Assembly: GCA_964482235.1 (NCBI GenBank)
Contig: CAYZWU010000018.1
Location: 1 to 64,000 of the forward strand
Length of the DNA stretch: 64,000 nt
Source of the DNA: CAYZWU01 sp964482235
Lineage (GTDB): Bacteria > Planctomycetota > B15-G4 > CAYZWU01
Reading direction: 5' to 3'
This document shows, in pieces, positions 34,632-43,735 of this stretch; the first letter of the stretch is position 1, and each line of letters begins with the position of its first letter. The notes under the pieces are model-generated. The model worked only from the letters and a program-made list of their open reading frames with translations. It did not search any database and was not told the origin of the DNA. A program made the translations under genes and the position numbers.

Positions 34632-37046
34632 TCACTGGATCGTCGCGACCACCACGTCCGTCGCCTGCCCGAACTGGATTGCCTGGAACCAGACGTCGAA
34701 TCCGGCGGCGTTCTGCGGGATCGGCAGGTTCCAGACGTAGGCTCCCGTGTCGTCCGTCCGGGACGGTCCGGCCGCCCTCTGGGGGTTGGCCAGTCCGAGC
34801 GTGACATCGAGCTGCGGGATGTAGGTGTTGCCCGTGCCGGCCAGGCTGTAGACGAGGTAGGTGTCCGTGAGCGGATCGCCCCATGTCACCACGAAGGTGC
34901 CGGTCTGCCCGGCGACGAGGGGATCGGGAAAGACTCCGAGGTGGAAATCGGGCTGGTTCACGGCCTCGCGGTAGTGATACCCCATGTCCACGATGCCTGA
35001 ATCCTGGATCTGGTCGGACCTTGTCGTCCCTTCGATCATCGTCGACGCCGGGTCGCCGCCGTCGACGCAGGGATTGTCCACGCCGGGCTGGCAGGGATCC
35101 TGCCGCAGGTGGAAGTCGTCGAACATGGGATCGAAGAAGTTAGGGTAGACGTCGATGTTCCCCGTTCCCGCTCCGGTCCATCCTCCCTCGATGTCGCAAT
35201 AGCTGACCTGCGGGTCGCCCACGCTCACGGCGATCTCGCCGCCCGTGTTCTGCCAGAGGATCGTGTTCGTTATCGCGGGCGAGGAGTGCCAGCAGCGAAT
35301 TCCGCCGCCGTCTCCCGGCGACGCCGTGTTGTCGTAGATCGTGTTGTTCGTGATCGATGGGAAGCAGTAGGAGAGGTAGATCCCGCCGCCCCAGACGTTC
35401 GCGCTGTTCCACACGATCAGGTTGTTCCTGATCACGGCGCGGGAGCCGTTCCAGCAGCAGATTCCGCCCCCCTTTTCGTCTGCGTGGTTGGCTGAGATCT
35501 TGTTGTTCGCGATCAGGGGTGAGGAATCGTCGTCGCAGAAGATCCCGCCGCCGTATCCGTATCCCGTCTCGGCCCTGTTTCCGATGATCTGGTTGTTGAT
35601 GATCGTCGGTGAGGAGAAGGGACTGCAGAAGACGCCGCCGCCGTAGTCGGACGAACCGCCCATCACCATGAAACCGTCAAGCACGGAATAGGCTCCCTGC
35701 CCGCAGTCGAAGGTCGCCGTGCTACCCGTGCCGGTCCCGACGATCAGGGTCGTGAAAGAATCGATGTCGTAGGTCGACGGATCGCCGTCCCCGTCGCTTC
35801 TCACCGTGACGGCAGCGGGGAACCGTCCCGTGAAATCGCTCCGCACGAAGCTGACGTCTTCCTGGTACGTCCCCTCCAGCACGAGCACGACGTTCCCGTC
35901 GACGGAGTTCTGGATCCCGTCCTGGATGTACCGGTAGGGGTTGTCCGCCGTCCCTTCCCACGGACCGTGGACATTGTCCGCGTCCACGTAGACCGGCATC
36001 CCGTAATCGTCGAACAGGTTGATCTGGACGGGATCGGCGTTTCTCGGGATGTATGCGGCATTGAACTGGCCCACGGGCGTTCGGCCCGCCTCGTCCTGCG
36101 TCTTGACGCTCACGAAACCCTCGTCGGCGTGAACCCTGTACGAGAGGAGATGGCTCCCATCGTTCGTGTTGCGGAAAACGTGGAGCGCCGACCGGTCGGC
36201 CAGCACGAAGTTGATCTTGTTGCTGTCGAAGTTGTCGTGAAAGGCGACCCGGAGGTCCACGAAGCCGCCGCCCTGGGGAGGCGGGGGCGTGTCGAGCTCG
36301 CCGGTCAAGGCCGCGTGCATCCCGCCCAGCACCGAGCCGTCGCCCTCGATGACGTTCTTCATGATCCAGTGGAACAGGATCTCGCTGTCGATGAACGCCG
36401 TGTAGTCGTCCGCGTCTTCAGGGGAAACCCAGTTGGATGGATGCTCCAGGAACCACGCACCCGCGAAGGCTCCGGTATTGTTGTAGAGGTCGTAGTGCAT
36501 GGCGTGCTTGACGTTGTCGGCGATGGAGCCGTTGTGCATGAACGAGTAGGTCCGTCCTTCCCACTCGAGGGTGAACGGATGATTCCCTCCGGCCCACCCC
36601 CCGGTCCCGTTGCGGGCGTGGGACAAAACGAGGACGGCCTGGCTTGCCGGATCCATGATGGCCGCGTGCGCGCTGTCCAGCGGGACGGGATTCGTCTCAT
36701 AGATGTCGGGACAGTAGTACTTCTGATCAGCGAGAATGGCGTCCTGCCAGTCTCTCATGAAGAGGATCCCGTAGCCGTCGTCATTGGTTTGCCCCGTCGA
36801 TCGCGAGATGATGAATTCGTGGAAGAAGTCGTCGGGATCATCGAAGGGGAGGGCGCCTTGCTGGATCCCGGGGATGAGGATGTCGTTTTTCGTGATCACC
36901 GCCGCGAAGTCGCAGTTGTGGGAGAGGATGGGAGGGCTCTCCCGTCCGTCTTTCTGCAGATCGGGAACAGGATTGTCGACCGCCTCCAGGGCAGAAGTCA
37001 TCAAGGCGAAAATTATCAGAGCTGCTGCGAACCATTTGGTTTTCAT
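34632..37046 (-). CDS. Exported class II glutamine amidotransferase-like domain fused to a beta-helix
   Basis: 804 aa. The signal peptide likely ends after ALEA (~22). Residues 45-~330 resemble class II (Ntn) amidotransferases: Cys45 in SHNCDFAAV, then HARNGTGG and NHPFTLEWEG, then SFMHNGSI, matching the glutamine-binding and oxyanion motifs. Residues ~365-690 are a parallel beta-helix with GGGIxC/xSSPxIxxNxI turns. The last ~100 residues are a C-terminal module ending VVVATIQ. For activity Cys45 would have to become the N-terminal residue, which needs removal of a ~22-residue propeptide. Export of such a domain is unusual. AAGGAG precedes the ATG. Confidence 0.82.
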   Translation of the reverse strand: MKTKWFAAALIIFALMTSALEAVDNPVPDLQKDGRESPPILSHNCDFAAVITKNDILIPGIQQGALPFDDPDDFFHEFIISRSTGQTNDDGYGILFMRDWQDAILADQKYYCPDIYETNPVPLDSAHAAIMDPASQAVLVLSHARNGTGGWAGGNHPFTLEWEGRTYSFMHNGSIADNVKHAMHYDLYNNTGAFAGAWFLEHPSNWVSPEDADDYTAFIDSEILFHWIMKNVIEGDGSVLGGMHAALTGELDTPPPPQGGGFVDLRVAFHDNFDSNKINFVLADRSALHVFRNTNDGSHLLSYRVHADEGFVSVKTQDEAGRTPVGQFNAAYIPRNADPVQINLFDDYGMPVYVDADNVHGPWEGTADNPYRYIQDGIQNSVDGNVVLVLEGTYQEDVSFVRSDFTGRFPAAVTVRSDGDGDPSTYDIDSFTTLIVGTGTGSTATFDCGQGAYSVLDGFMVMGGSSDYGGGVFCSPFSSPTIINNQIIGNRAETGYGYGGGIFCDDDSSPLIANNKISANHADEKGGGICCWNGSRAVIRNNLIVWNSANVWGGGIYLSYCFPSITNNTIYDNTASPGDGGGIRCWHSSPAITNTILWQNTGGEIAVSVGDPQVSYCDIEGGWTGAGTGNIDVYPNFFDPMFDDFHLRQDPCQPGVDNPCVDGGDPASTMIEGTTRSDQIQDSGIVDMGYHYREAVNQPDFHLGVFPDPLVAGQTGTFVVTWGDPLTDTYLVYSLAGTGNTYIPQLDVTLGLANPQRAAGPSRTDDTGAYVWNLPIPQNAAGFDVWFQAIQFGQATDVVVATIQ

Positions 37047-37351
37047 GACCTGTCTCCTTCATTGGCTTCATGTCCAGATCGTCCGGTTCTTGATTGCGAG
37101 GAATTCGAGCCTCTACCTGGCTGAGCGTAAAAAGAGAGAGGAGGTGCTATCGCGCCCGGTTGATTTCTCGCTGTTTTTTCCTGCACATCCCTTATCAACG
37201 GTCTGTTCAGGAATCATGAAAAGAAGTGAAAGATCGGGCCGGGAAAGACGTTTATTCAAACATGGTCCACAGAAGAAGAAGCGCGGATCAGCCTGCTTGT
37301 TAACAGTTGCCGGATAATGAGATACAGACATCGACGTGAGGGGATGACACG
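37047..37351. other. Divergent intergenic region (305 bp)
   Basis: It separates the amidotransferase/beta-helix gene (minus) from the sigma factor operon (plus). It has a TTGTTAAC segment about 40 bp before the sigma factor start, but I cannot place a confident -35/-10 pair. No small gene is supported. Confidence 0.45.
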
Positions 37352-37942
37352 ATGTTCGGAGTGAAGGAAAAGGAAACGGACAGGCGCGGGAGCCGCCTTT
37401 CTCTCGATCGGAGCTCGAATCGGGAGCTTTTTTCCGTCCTCTACAGGGAGCTGCGCAGGCTGGCCCACTCGGCCATGTGCCGTGAAAAGGCCGGCCACAT
37501 CCTCCAGACCACGGCGTTGATCAACGAAGCCTACATGACCCTCTCGCGACACAGCGGCATCGAGTGGAGCGACCGCGAACACTTTTTTACCGTGGCCGGC
37601 CGGGCCATGCGCCGGATTCTTGTCGATGAGGCCCGGAACCGCCGGGCTGCCAAGCGCGGCGGGGGCGTTCGGCCGCTGTCGATCGACGAGCTGGCGGAGA
37701 GCGACCATCTGCCGGTTCCCGCAAACGAGTCTTCCAGCGATCTGGAGATGCTCGATCAGGCTTTGGACGGGCTGGGATCCGATCCGAGTCATGCGAGGAT
37801 CTGCCAGGTTGTGGAGCTGCGCTTCTTCGCCGGGCTGACCCATACCGAGACAGCCGACGTGCTGCGTGTCTCGAAAGCCACGGTGCGCAACGACTGGGAG
37901 TTCGCCAAGGCATGGCTTTACGAGGAGATGAAGGGCGAATGA
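37352..37942 (+). CDS. ECF-type RNA polymerase sigma factor (planctomycete-style, paired with kinase)
   Basis: 196 aa. Region 2 includes LFSVLYRELRRLAH and TALINEAYMTL, followed by REHFFTVAGRAMRRILVDEAR. Region 4 has VVELRFFAGLTHTETADVLRVSKATVRNDWEFAKAWL, a clear helix-turn-helix. This is the TIGR02999-like group that is abundant in Planctomycetota and Acidobacteriota. Its stop overlaps the kinase start by 4 bp (ATGA), so the pair is translationally coupled. In such pairs the kinase is thought to control the sigma factor by phosphorylation instead of by an anti-sigma factor. No anti-sigma gene is nearby. Confidence 0.92.
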   Translation: MFGVKEKETDRRGSRLSLDRSSNRELFSVLYRELRRLAHSAMCREKAGHILQTTALINEAYMTLSRHSGIEWSDREHFFTVAGRAMRRILVDEARNRRAAKRGGGVRPLSIDELAESDHLPVPANESSSDLEMLDQALDGLGSDPSHARICQVVELRFFAGLTHTETADVLRVSKATVRNDWEFAKAWLYEEMKGE

Positions 37943-40722
37943 GCGACGACACGATCGGCAAGATCAGAGAGATCTTTGTTGAAGCCATGGAGCGCGATCC
38001 CGCGGATCGGATGGCCTACGTCGACGCGGCTTGCCGCGAGGATCCCGGGATGCTGACGAAGCTGCGCTCCATGATCGACCTGAGCGACGAGGCGTCCGGC
38101 TTCTTCGAGAGGCCGGCCTGGTCCCCTCTCGTCCGCCCGGCCGCTGAAGAGCATTCCGGCGCCGCGGCAGGCCGGGCGGAACCGGACGTTCCCTACGAAA
38201 AGCTCGGCGACTTCCGTCTGATCAGGCGCCTCGGCGAAGGAGGCATGGGGGTTGTCTACCTCGCGCTTCAGGAGTCGCTGGGACGGCACGTGGCGCTGAA
38301 GGTCCTCCGGCCCGAGAGGATCGGTTCGTTCGAGGCGGTGAAGCGGTTCTGGCGGGAGGTGGAGGCCGTCTCCAGGCTGCGCCATCCGAACATCGTTGCC
38401 GTCCACGCCAGCGGCGAGGACAGGGGCGTCTGCTACTTCGCCATGGAGCTGGTGCCGGGCAGCTGCCTGAAGCACGAGCTGCGCCGGTCATGGTCGAGGG
38501 GCGAGAAGATCTCCACCAAGAGAGCGCTGCGCTGGATCGAGGAGATCGCCGGCGCCCTCGATCATGCTCACAAGGCCGGCATCATCCACAGGGATGTGAA
38601 GCCGTCGAATATCCTGATCGAGCTGGACGGCCGAGCCAGGCTGATGGATTTCGGCGTGGCGCGGTCGACGGATCACTCCACCATGACTCTCACGGGAGAG
38701 TTTCGCGGTACGCCCCACTATGCGGCACCGGAGCAGGTGAAGGCCAGACCCCGTGGTATCGACGGGCGCGCGGACATCTACTCCCTCGGCGCGACACTGT
38801 ACGAGCTGGTGACGGGCCGCGTCCCCTTCGATGGTGAGACCACGGAGCAGGTCTTCCTGCAGATCCTCGAGGAGGAGCCGCTGCCGCCCTGCCGGCTGAA
38901 CCCCGCTCTTTCTCGCGATCTGCAGACCGTCGTCCTCACCGCCATGGAGAAGGATCCGGATCGGCGGTACCAGACTATGGCCGATTTCGCCGACGACATC
39001 AGCCGGTTGATCATTGGCCGGGTGATCAAGGCCCGGCCGCCCGGCTTGACGGACAGACTCCGGAAGCGGTTCAGGCGGAACCCCGCGGCAGGCCTGGCTC
39101 TGGCTGCCGCGATTTTCATCTTGATCGTCTCGGCGGGGTATCTCTTCGGCTACTCGTATCCCGAGATCCGGAACCAGAGAGATCAGGCGCTCAGGATGCA
39201 GCGCGAATCGGAAAGGCATCGCAAAAGCGCCGAGGCGGAGAAGGAGCGAGCCCTCCTCGCGCAGGCCGCGGCCAGGGAAGCCGAGGACCGGGCCAGGGCG
39301 CAGGCCTCGATCGCCGAGGAGATGTACGACGAAGTGGTGCGCCTATCCGATATCAAGCAGCTCGCCAACATGGAGGAGGCGGCCGGCGAGCTCTGGCCCG
39401 CTTTCCCCGGAAAGAGCGAGGCCATGAAAGAATGGCTGCACGAAGCCGGTCTCCTGATCGAGCGTCTCGGCACGCATAGTGAGGCCCTTGCGGCGCTGGA
39501 GGCCGAGGCGGGGACCGGAGGGGTTGGTGTCGAGGCTGAACCGGTCTTTGCGACAACGGAGATGGAATGGCGCCACGGCATCCTGCAGGAGCTGGTCGCC
39601 GGGATCGAATCGCTTTCCGATGCCGAGGCGGGGACCCTGACGAGCATGAGAAATCGGCTGCGCATTGCCGAGACGGTCCGGGAGGATAGTCTCGGAAGGT
39701 ATGCGAAGGAGTGGGACAGGGCCGTTCGATCGATTGCCGATCAGGAGGAGTGCCCCTGGTACGGCGGATTCGTCATGGCGCCGCAGATAGGTCTGGTGCC
39801 GATCGGCCAGGACCGCGACTCTCGTCTCTGGGAGTTCGTGCACATCCAGACGGGTGAGGCTCCGGAGCGAGGTCTTGACGGAAAGTTCGTGCTCACCGAG
39901 GAGACGGGCGTGGTCCTGGTGCTTGTCCCGGGAGGCGCCTTTTCCATGGGTGCCGAGGCGCCGGGTCGAAGGGGGCTCGAATTGGATTCGCCCAATGCGG
40001 ATCCCCATGCCAGGCCCGGCGAAGGACCGGTCCACGAGGTGACGGTGACGCCTTTCCTTCTCTCCAAGTACGAGATGACCCAGGGGCAGTGGCTCCGGTT
40101 CACTGGGAAGAATCCGAGCTGTTACAGGCCGGGGGATCGCTACGGCGACAAGGTCCTTTCCCTGCTCAATCCGGTGGAGCAGGTGAGCTGGGACGATGCG
40201 GTGCTCGTGCTTTCCAGGCTGAACCTCAGGCTTCCCACCGAGGCGGAGTGGGAGTATGCCGCCCGGGCCGGCACGTCGACGATCTGGTGGACGGGCAGCG
40301 AGAAGGAGTCGGTGAAGGGAGCTGCGAACCTGGCCGATCTCACCTTCAAGACGAACGGCGGGCCGCCGGAGTGGGGCTGCGAGGAGTGGCTCGACGACGG
40401 CTACGTCACGCACGCCCCCGTGGGCTCCTTTCTGCCGAACCCCTTCGGGCTGCACGACGTGATCGGCAACGTCTACGAGTGGTGCCGCGATTCGTCGTGC
40501 AGCAACAGCTACGAGGGTGCGCCCTGCGACGGTTCCGCCTGGGTGCAGGAGGACTCGTGGCTCAGGTCGTACCGAGGCGGCAGCTGGGACTGCCAGGCCC
40601 CGGTCTGCCGATCCGCCGCCCGGTTCCTGAACAACTCGGGGAGCTTCTTCGACGGCGTGGGCGTTCGTCCGGCGATGGATGCAGCCCCGTCTTCGGGAGA
40701 ACCTACCAGCTCTGCTCGGTGA
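37939..40722 (+). CDS. Membrane Ser/Thr protein kinase with C-terminal FGE-sulfatase-fold domain
   Basis: 927 aa. The N-terminal ~60 residues (IREIFVEAMERDP...RPAW) match the start of the other kinase in the window. The kinase domain (~90-360) has LGEGGMG, Lys121 in HVALKVL, HRDVKPSN (217-224), DFG (237-239) and APEQ, so it should be active. A membrane helix lies at ~385-405 and a coiled coil at ~410-455. Residues ~650-915 are a formylglycine-generating-enzyme-like fold outside the membrane (PGGAFSMG, PTEAEWEYAARAG, GNVYEWC, YRGGSWDC). The C-type-lectin-like FGE fold is probably a ligand sensor here. The 3' end overlaps the convergent radical SAM gene by 20 bp. Confidence 0.92.
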   Translation: MSDDTIGKIREIFVEAMERDPADRMAYVDAACREDPGMLTKLRSMIDLSDEASGFFERPAWSPLVRPAAEEHSGAAAGRAEPDVPYEKLGDFRLIRRLGEGGMGVVYLALQESLGRHVALKVLRPERIGSFEAVKRFWREVEAVSRLRHPNIVAVHASGEDRGVCYFAMELVPGSCLKHELRRSWSRGEKISTKRALRWIEEIAGALDHAHKAGIIHRDVKPSNILIELDGRARLMDFGVARSTDHSTMTLTGEFRGTPHYAAPEQVKARPRGIDGRADIYSLGATLYELVTGRVPFDGETTEQVFLQILEEEPLPPCRLNPALSRDLQTVVLTAMEKDPDRRYQTMADFADDISRLIIGRVIKARPPGLTDRLRKRFRRNPAAGLALAAAIFILIVSAGYLFGYSYPEIRNQRDQALRMQRESERHRKSAEAEKERALLAQAAAREAEDRARAQASIAEEMYDEVVRLSDIKQLANMEEAAGELWPAFPGKSEAMKEWLHEAGLLIERLGTHSEALAALEAEAGTGGVGVEAEPVFATTEMEWRHGILQELVAGIESLSDAEAGTLTSMRNRLRIAETVREDSLGRYAKEWDRAVRSIADQEECPWYGGFVMAPQIGLVPIGQDRDSRLWEFVHIQTGEAPERGLDGKFVLTEETGVVLVLVPGGAFSMGAEAPGRRGLELDSPNADPHARPGEGPVHEVTVTPFLLSKYEMTQGQWLRFTGKNPSCYRPGDRYGDKVLSLLNPVEQVSWDDAVLVLSRLNLRLPTEAEWEYAARAGTSTIWWTGSEKESVKGAANLADLTFKTNGGPPEWGCEEWLDDGYVTHAPVGSFLPNPFGLHDVIGNVYEWCRDSSCSNSYEGAPCDGSAWVQEDSWLRSYRGGSWDCQAPVCRSAARFLNNSGSFFDGVGVRPAMDAAPSSGEPTSSAR

Positions 40723-42370
40723 ACGCCTGCTCTGACGCCTTCGCCTGAGCCTCCCGCAGCGTTTCAGACACGTGTATGCCGGGCGTTCGCTGCGTCGGTG
40801 CCGGCTGTTCTCTCCGCTTTTTCGGCAGCACGGCATTCTTGATGAAGTGGAGAAAGTACTCCGGAGCGATCAGGGGCGAGCGGTGCTTCATCCGGAAGAT
40901 GGCGGCGCGCCAGAGAATCCTTCCCGCTACCAGGGAGAGGGGCGAGCGCCTGCGGGCCAGGCGGTGGATGATTTGCGCCATCTGCAGGTAGAACTTGAAG
41001 TGAGAGACCTCCCTCGTGTAGCGCCTGCTGAATAGCGAGGAGATCGAGATGGAGAGAAGACCTCTTTCACTCCACTCCTCCAGATTGGCCGGCTCGCGAT
41101 AGAGTGTCCTCACCGCGGGCTGCGTCGCCATGGCGGTACCGGGGAGGGGTTGGAAGTACATCGTGTCGACCACGGCAAAAGCGGGATTGGCGCGGTACAT
41201 GTCAGCCGCCAGGTCGAGGGTCTTCTTCAGGGCGTCGGGAGGTTCGCCCGGAACGCCGACGATGAAGTAGAGCACCATCTGGATGCCGTGCTTTCTCAGG
41301 CGCCTGCTGAGGGCGAGGCTCGATGCGGGGTCGGTGTTCTTGCCGAAGAGCGACAGGACCTCGGGGCTGCCCGATTCGACGCCGATGGCGACCTTGCGGC
41401 AGCCGCCTTTCCTGATGAGGGCCAGATCGTAGTCGTCGAGCCTTGCGAGATCTTCCACGCAGCCGGCACCACCCCACTCGATCCTGCCGGCCAGCCCCTT
41501 CTCGATGAGAAGAGAGGCTATTTCGCGGACGCGTTTCCTGTTCATGAAGAAGTTGGCGTCCGCCATGCGGATGAGGACCCTGTCGTATCCTTCCGCCAGC
41601 TCCTCGAGCTCCTTCACCACGCGGGCCGGCTTCAGGCCGGACCACCTTCTCCTGTAGGCTTTCTCGCTGGAGCAGAAGGTGCATCGGCGCGGGCAGCCCC
41701 GGCTGGAGTTGTAGATGAAAACCGGGCGGCCCTTCTCGTCCGCCCTGCCGATGCTCCTGAAGAACTTCCCCCTGTCGAACAGGTGGAAGGGATAAGGAGG
41801 AAAGTTGTTGATGTCCTCGTTCGGCCTCGCCGCGTTGACCATGATCTCCCCGTTACGCTTGAACGAGATGCCGAGCACGGTGTCCAGGCTCTGATCGGAT
41901 GCCAGCCTGTCGACAAGCTCCTTCATCGTCCATTCGCCTTGCCCCCTGACGATGATGTCCACGCTGGGATCGGCGATGACCGCTTCGGGATTCATGGTGG
42001 GGAACCAGCCGCCCCAGACGATGGGAAGGGCGGGAAACCTCTTCTTGACCTCCCTGGAAACCGAAAGGGCGCTGGCGATCTGCGGGCCGATGGCAACGCT
42101 CATTCCCAGGCAGACGGCGTTCTCGGCATTGCCGATGATCTGATCCAGGTAGTAGGGTTCCATGTTCGCCGTCACGATCCGGACGTCGTAGCCGGCCGCG
42201 TCCAGGGGGCCGGCTACAGCCAGAAGATCGATGGGCATCGATCGTCCCAGCGGCGAGGCGCTCTTCGAATATTTCACGTCGAGAGGATAGAAGAGAATGA
42301 CAAGCGGCCTCTTACTCGTTCTGTTCCTGGACGGGCTCTCGGTTTGAATGTCGATGCTTTCGGAACGCAT
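40703..42370 (-). CDS. B12-binding-type radical SAM protein
   Basis: 555 aa. Residues ~20-160 form a Rossmann-like cobalamin-binding region (VILFYPLD, then VVGxx-like strands, WGGWFPTMNPEAV, VDIIVRGQGE). It lacks an obvious DxHxxG, so cobalamin binding is not certain. The radical SAM core follows with Cys226/Cys230/Cys233 in SSRGCPRRCTFCSS. The C-terminal ~130 residues are helical and basic. Relatives modify lipids, cofactors or antibiotics by methylation or ring chemistry; the substrate is unknown. I use the ATG at 42370 because a G6 run lies 5 nt upstream; a TTG 30 nt earlier has no spaced site. It follows the PIG-L gene by 262 bp. Confidence 0.85.
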   Translation of the reverse strand: MRSESIDIQTESPSRNRTSKRPLVILFYPLDVKYSKSASPLGRSMPIDLLAVAGPLDAAGYDVRIVTANMEPYYLDQIIGNAENAVCLGMSVAIGPQIASALSVSREVKKRFPALPIVWGGWFPTMNPEAVIADPSVDIIVRGQGEWTMKELVDRLASDQSLDTVLGISFKRNGEIMVNAARPNEDINNFPPYPFHLFDRGKFFRSIGRADEKGRPVFIYNSSRGCPRRCTFCSSEKAYRRRWSGLKPARVVKELEELAEGYDRVLIRMADANFFMNRKRVREIASLLIEKGLAGRIEWGGAGCVEDLARLDDYDLALIRKGGCRKVAIGVESGSPEVLSLFGKNTDPASSLALSRRLRKHGIQMVLYFIVGVPGEPPDALKKTLDLAADMYRANPAFAVVDTMYFQPLPGTAMATQPAVRTLYREPANLEEWSERGLLSISISSLFSRRYTREVSHFKFYLQMAQIIHRLARRRSPLSLVAGRILWRAAIFRMKHRSPLIAPEYFLHFIKNAVLPKKRREQPAPTQRTPGIHVSETLREAQAKASEQAFTEQSW

Positions 42371-42632
42371 TGCTACCCCCCGGGCAAACTGCTTCGTCAA
42401 CCCTGAAAAAACGACTCAATCAAGATTCTCGAACCATGCCCTACAGCCCTGATACCTGTTTAGGCAGTTCTCAATTGAGTATTGTGTGTCCCTATTTCTG
42501 ACACAAATATTGAGACACGCTCTCCAAGCTGCTTGTTCCCTGATATGCGGAAAAGATTAGCAGATCAGCATTCTCGAGTAAAGAGAAAAGTAATCAGGCA
42601 ACGCAGGAGCTGGGCGAGGCGAAGGCGGCCTG

Positions 42633-43499
42633 CTAGGCGTCGATTTCTCGAATCGACTTCCAGTAGGGCTCGTAGCAGAGCGGCTGCCGGGGTTTGATGG
42701 AGAGGTAGAGCTCGATGGCGCTTCCCTCGAACTCCCTTTGCTTGCGGGCATCGATCAGCTTCGCGATGTTCCTTTCCTGTGAGGCGAACTTTCCGATCGA
42801 TTCCCGGATCTCCGCTTCCAGGCTCGACGGAGCTTTGATGGCGCGGTTCGCCCGTGCGTTCCGACCGTTTTCTTCTGCATCGCTTCGATTGGCGAGCGCA
42901 TCGACGGGAGAAAAGTCGCCCCACACGGAGTAGGCAAGAAAGCTCCGGATTCGAGAGGGCTTGCCTGCATCGGCGATGATCGCATCTCCGGCCAGTGAGC
43001 CGGTGAAACGTCCGATCCGGTCCGCCGCTTCGTGGTCCGGATGCGCGCCGTGGCCGCCGGGAAGGAGAAGACGGGTCACTTCTCTCTGGCGGAGGAGCTT
43101 CAGGAGCCGTTCGAAGATTCCCTTCTCTCCGTCGACGCCGGGCAGGATCCAACCGGCATGCGCTCCGAGGCTCAAGTCCGGATACTCGAACCGGATGATG
43201 CTGCCGTGGTCGACTCCCACGGTTTCGTAAGCCTCGATCATCTCGGCCCGGCGCGTTTCCGCGATGGACCACGATTCCTCGGCGGAGGTGTAGCCGGAAC
43301 GCCCGTCGCAGAGCACGAGAACGAGGAGCCTGGCGCGGTGCAGAGCGGCGGCCTTCATCGCATATCCTGCGCCGAGCAAGGCGTCGTGGTCATTGGGGCT
43401 GAGGACAGCAACCGTCTCCCGGTCCTCCTTCCAGTCAGGGAAGAGCGATGAGATCTCATTGCTGACGGTTTTATCATCGAGGTTGTAATACTGGAACAT
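42633..43499 (-). CDS. PIG-L/LmbE-family protein with altered first metal motif
   Basis: 288 aa, cytoplasmic. The fold pattern is that of PIG-L deacetylases: strand VAVLSP, a motif, then LLGAG, and later HGAHPDHEAADR (HPDH at 153-156), which supplies the second metal-binding group. The usual HPDD-E motif reads NDHD at 36-39, so metal ligation in the first half is altered or shifted. Family members deacetylate GlcNAc-containing glycolipids or thiols. Its place upstream of a radical SAM enzyme could indicate a shared pathway, but the 262-bp gap weakens this. Confidence 0.8.
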   Translation of the reverse strand: MFQYYNLDDKTVSNEISSLFPDWKEDRETVAVLSPNDHDALLGAGYAMKAAALHRARLLVLVLCDGRSGYTSAEESWSIAETRRAEMIEAYETVGVDHGSIIRFEYPDLSLGAHAGWILPGVDGEKGIFERLLKLLRQREVTRLLLPGGHGAHPDHEAADRIGRFTGSLAGDAIIADAGKPSRIRSFLAYSVWGDFSPVDALANRSDAEENGRNARANRAIKAPSSLEAEIRESIGKFASQERNIAKLIDARKQREFEGSAIELYLSIKPRQPLCYEPYWKSIREIDA

Positions 43500-43643
43500 C
43501 CTTCAGCTCCTCTCGACGCAAGTGACTCTGGATCGAATCATGAATCGACGAACCAGCGTGATCGTTGTTATTCGATTGAGTTAATAAAGCAAAAAAGACC
43601 GGAAAAACACATTCCCGGCCGGGGAGGATCTCATTCCATTTTG

Positions 43644-43672
43644 TTGATGATAATATATAAATGAATTATAAT
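43644..43672 (+). promoter_or_regulatory. Sigma-70-like promoter of the serine hydrolase gene
   Basis: TTGATG (43644-43649) and a perfect TATAAT (43667-43672) are separated by exactly 17 nt in a very AT-rich stretch. The predicted start point near 43680 leaves a leader of about 55 nt before the ATG at 43736, which has GGAGG 7 nt upstream. Confidence 0.7.
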
Positions 43673-43735
43673 ATATCAATCGTGTAGAATGAAGACCGTC
43701 TCGCAGGCAGTCGATCCGATAGAGGAGGACAGGTG

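Noticed and set aside
37939..40722. Formylglycine-generating activity for the kinase C-terminal domain
   Set aside because: The fold is present, but no sulfatase is nearby and kinase-linked FGE-fold domains are generally treated as sensors; catalytic copper-site cysteines cannot be confirmed.
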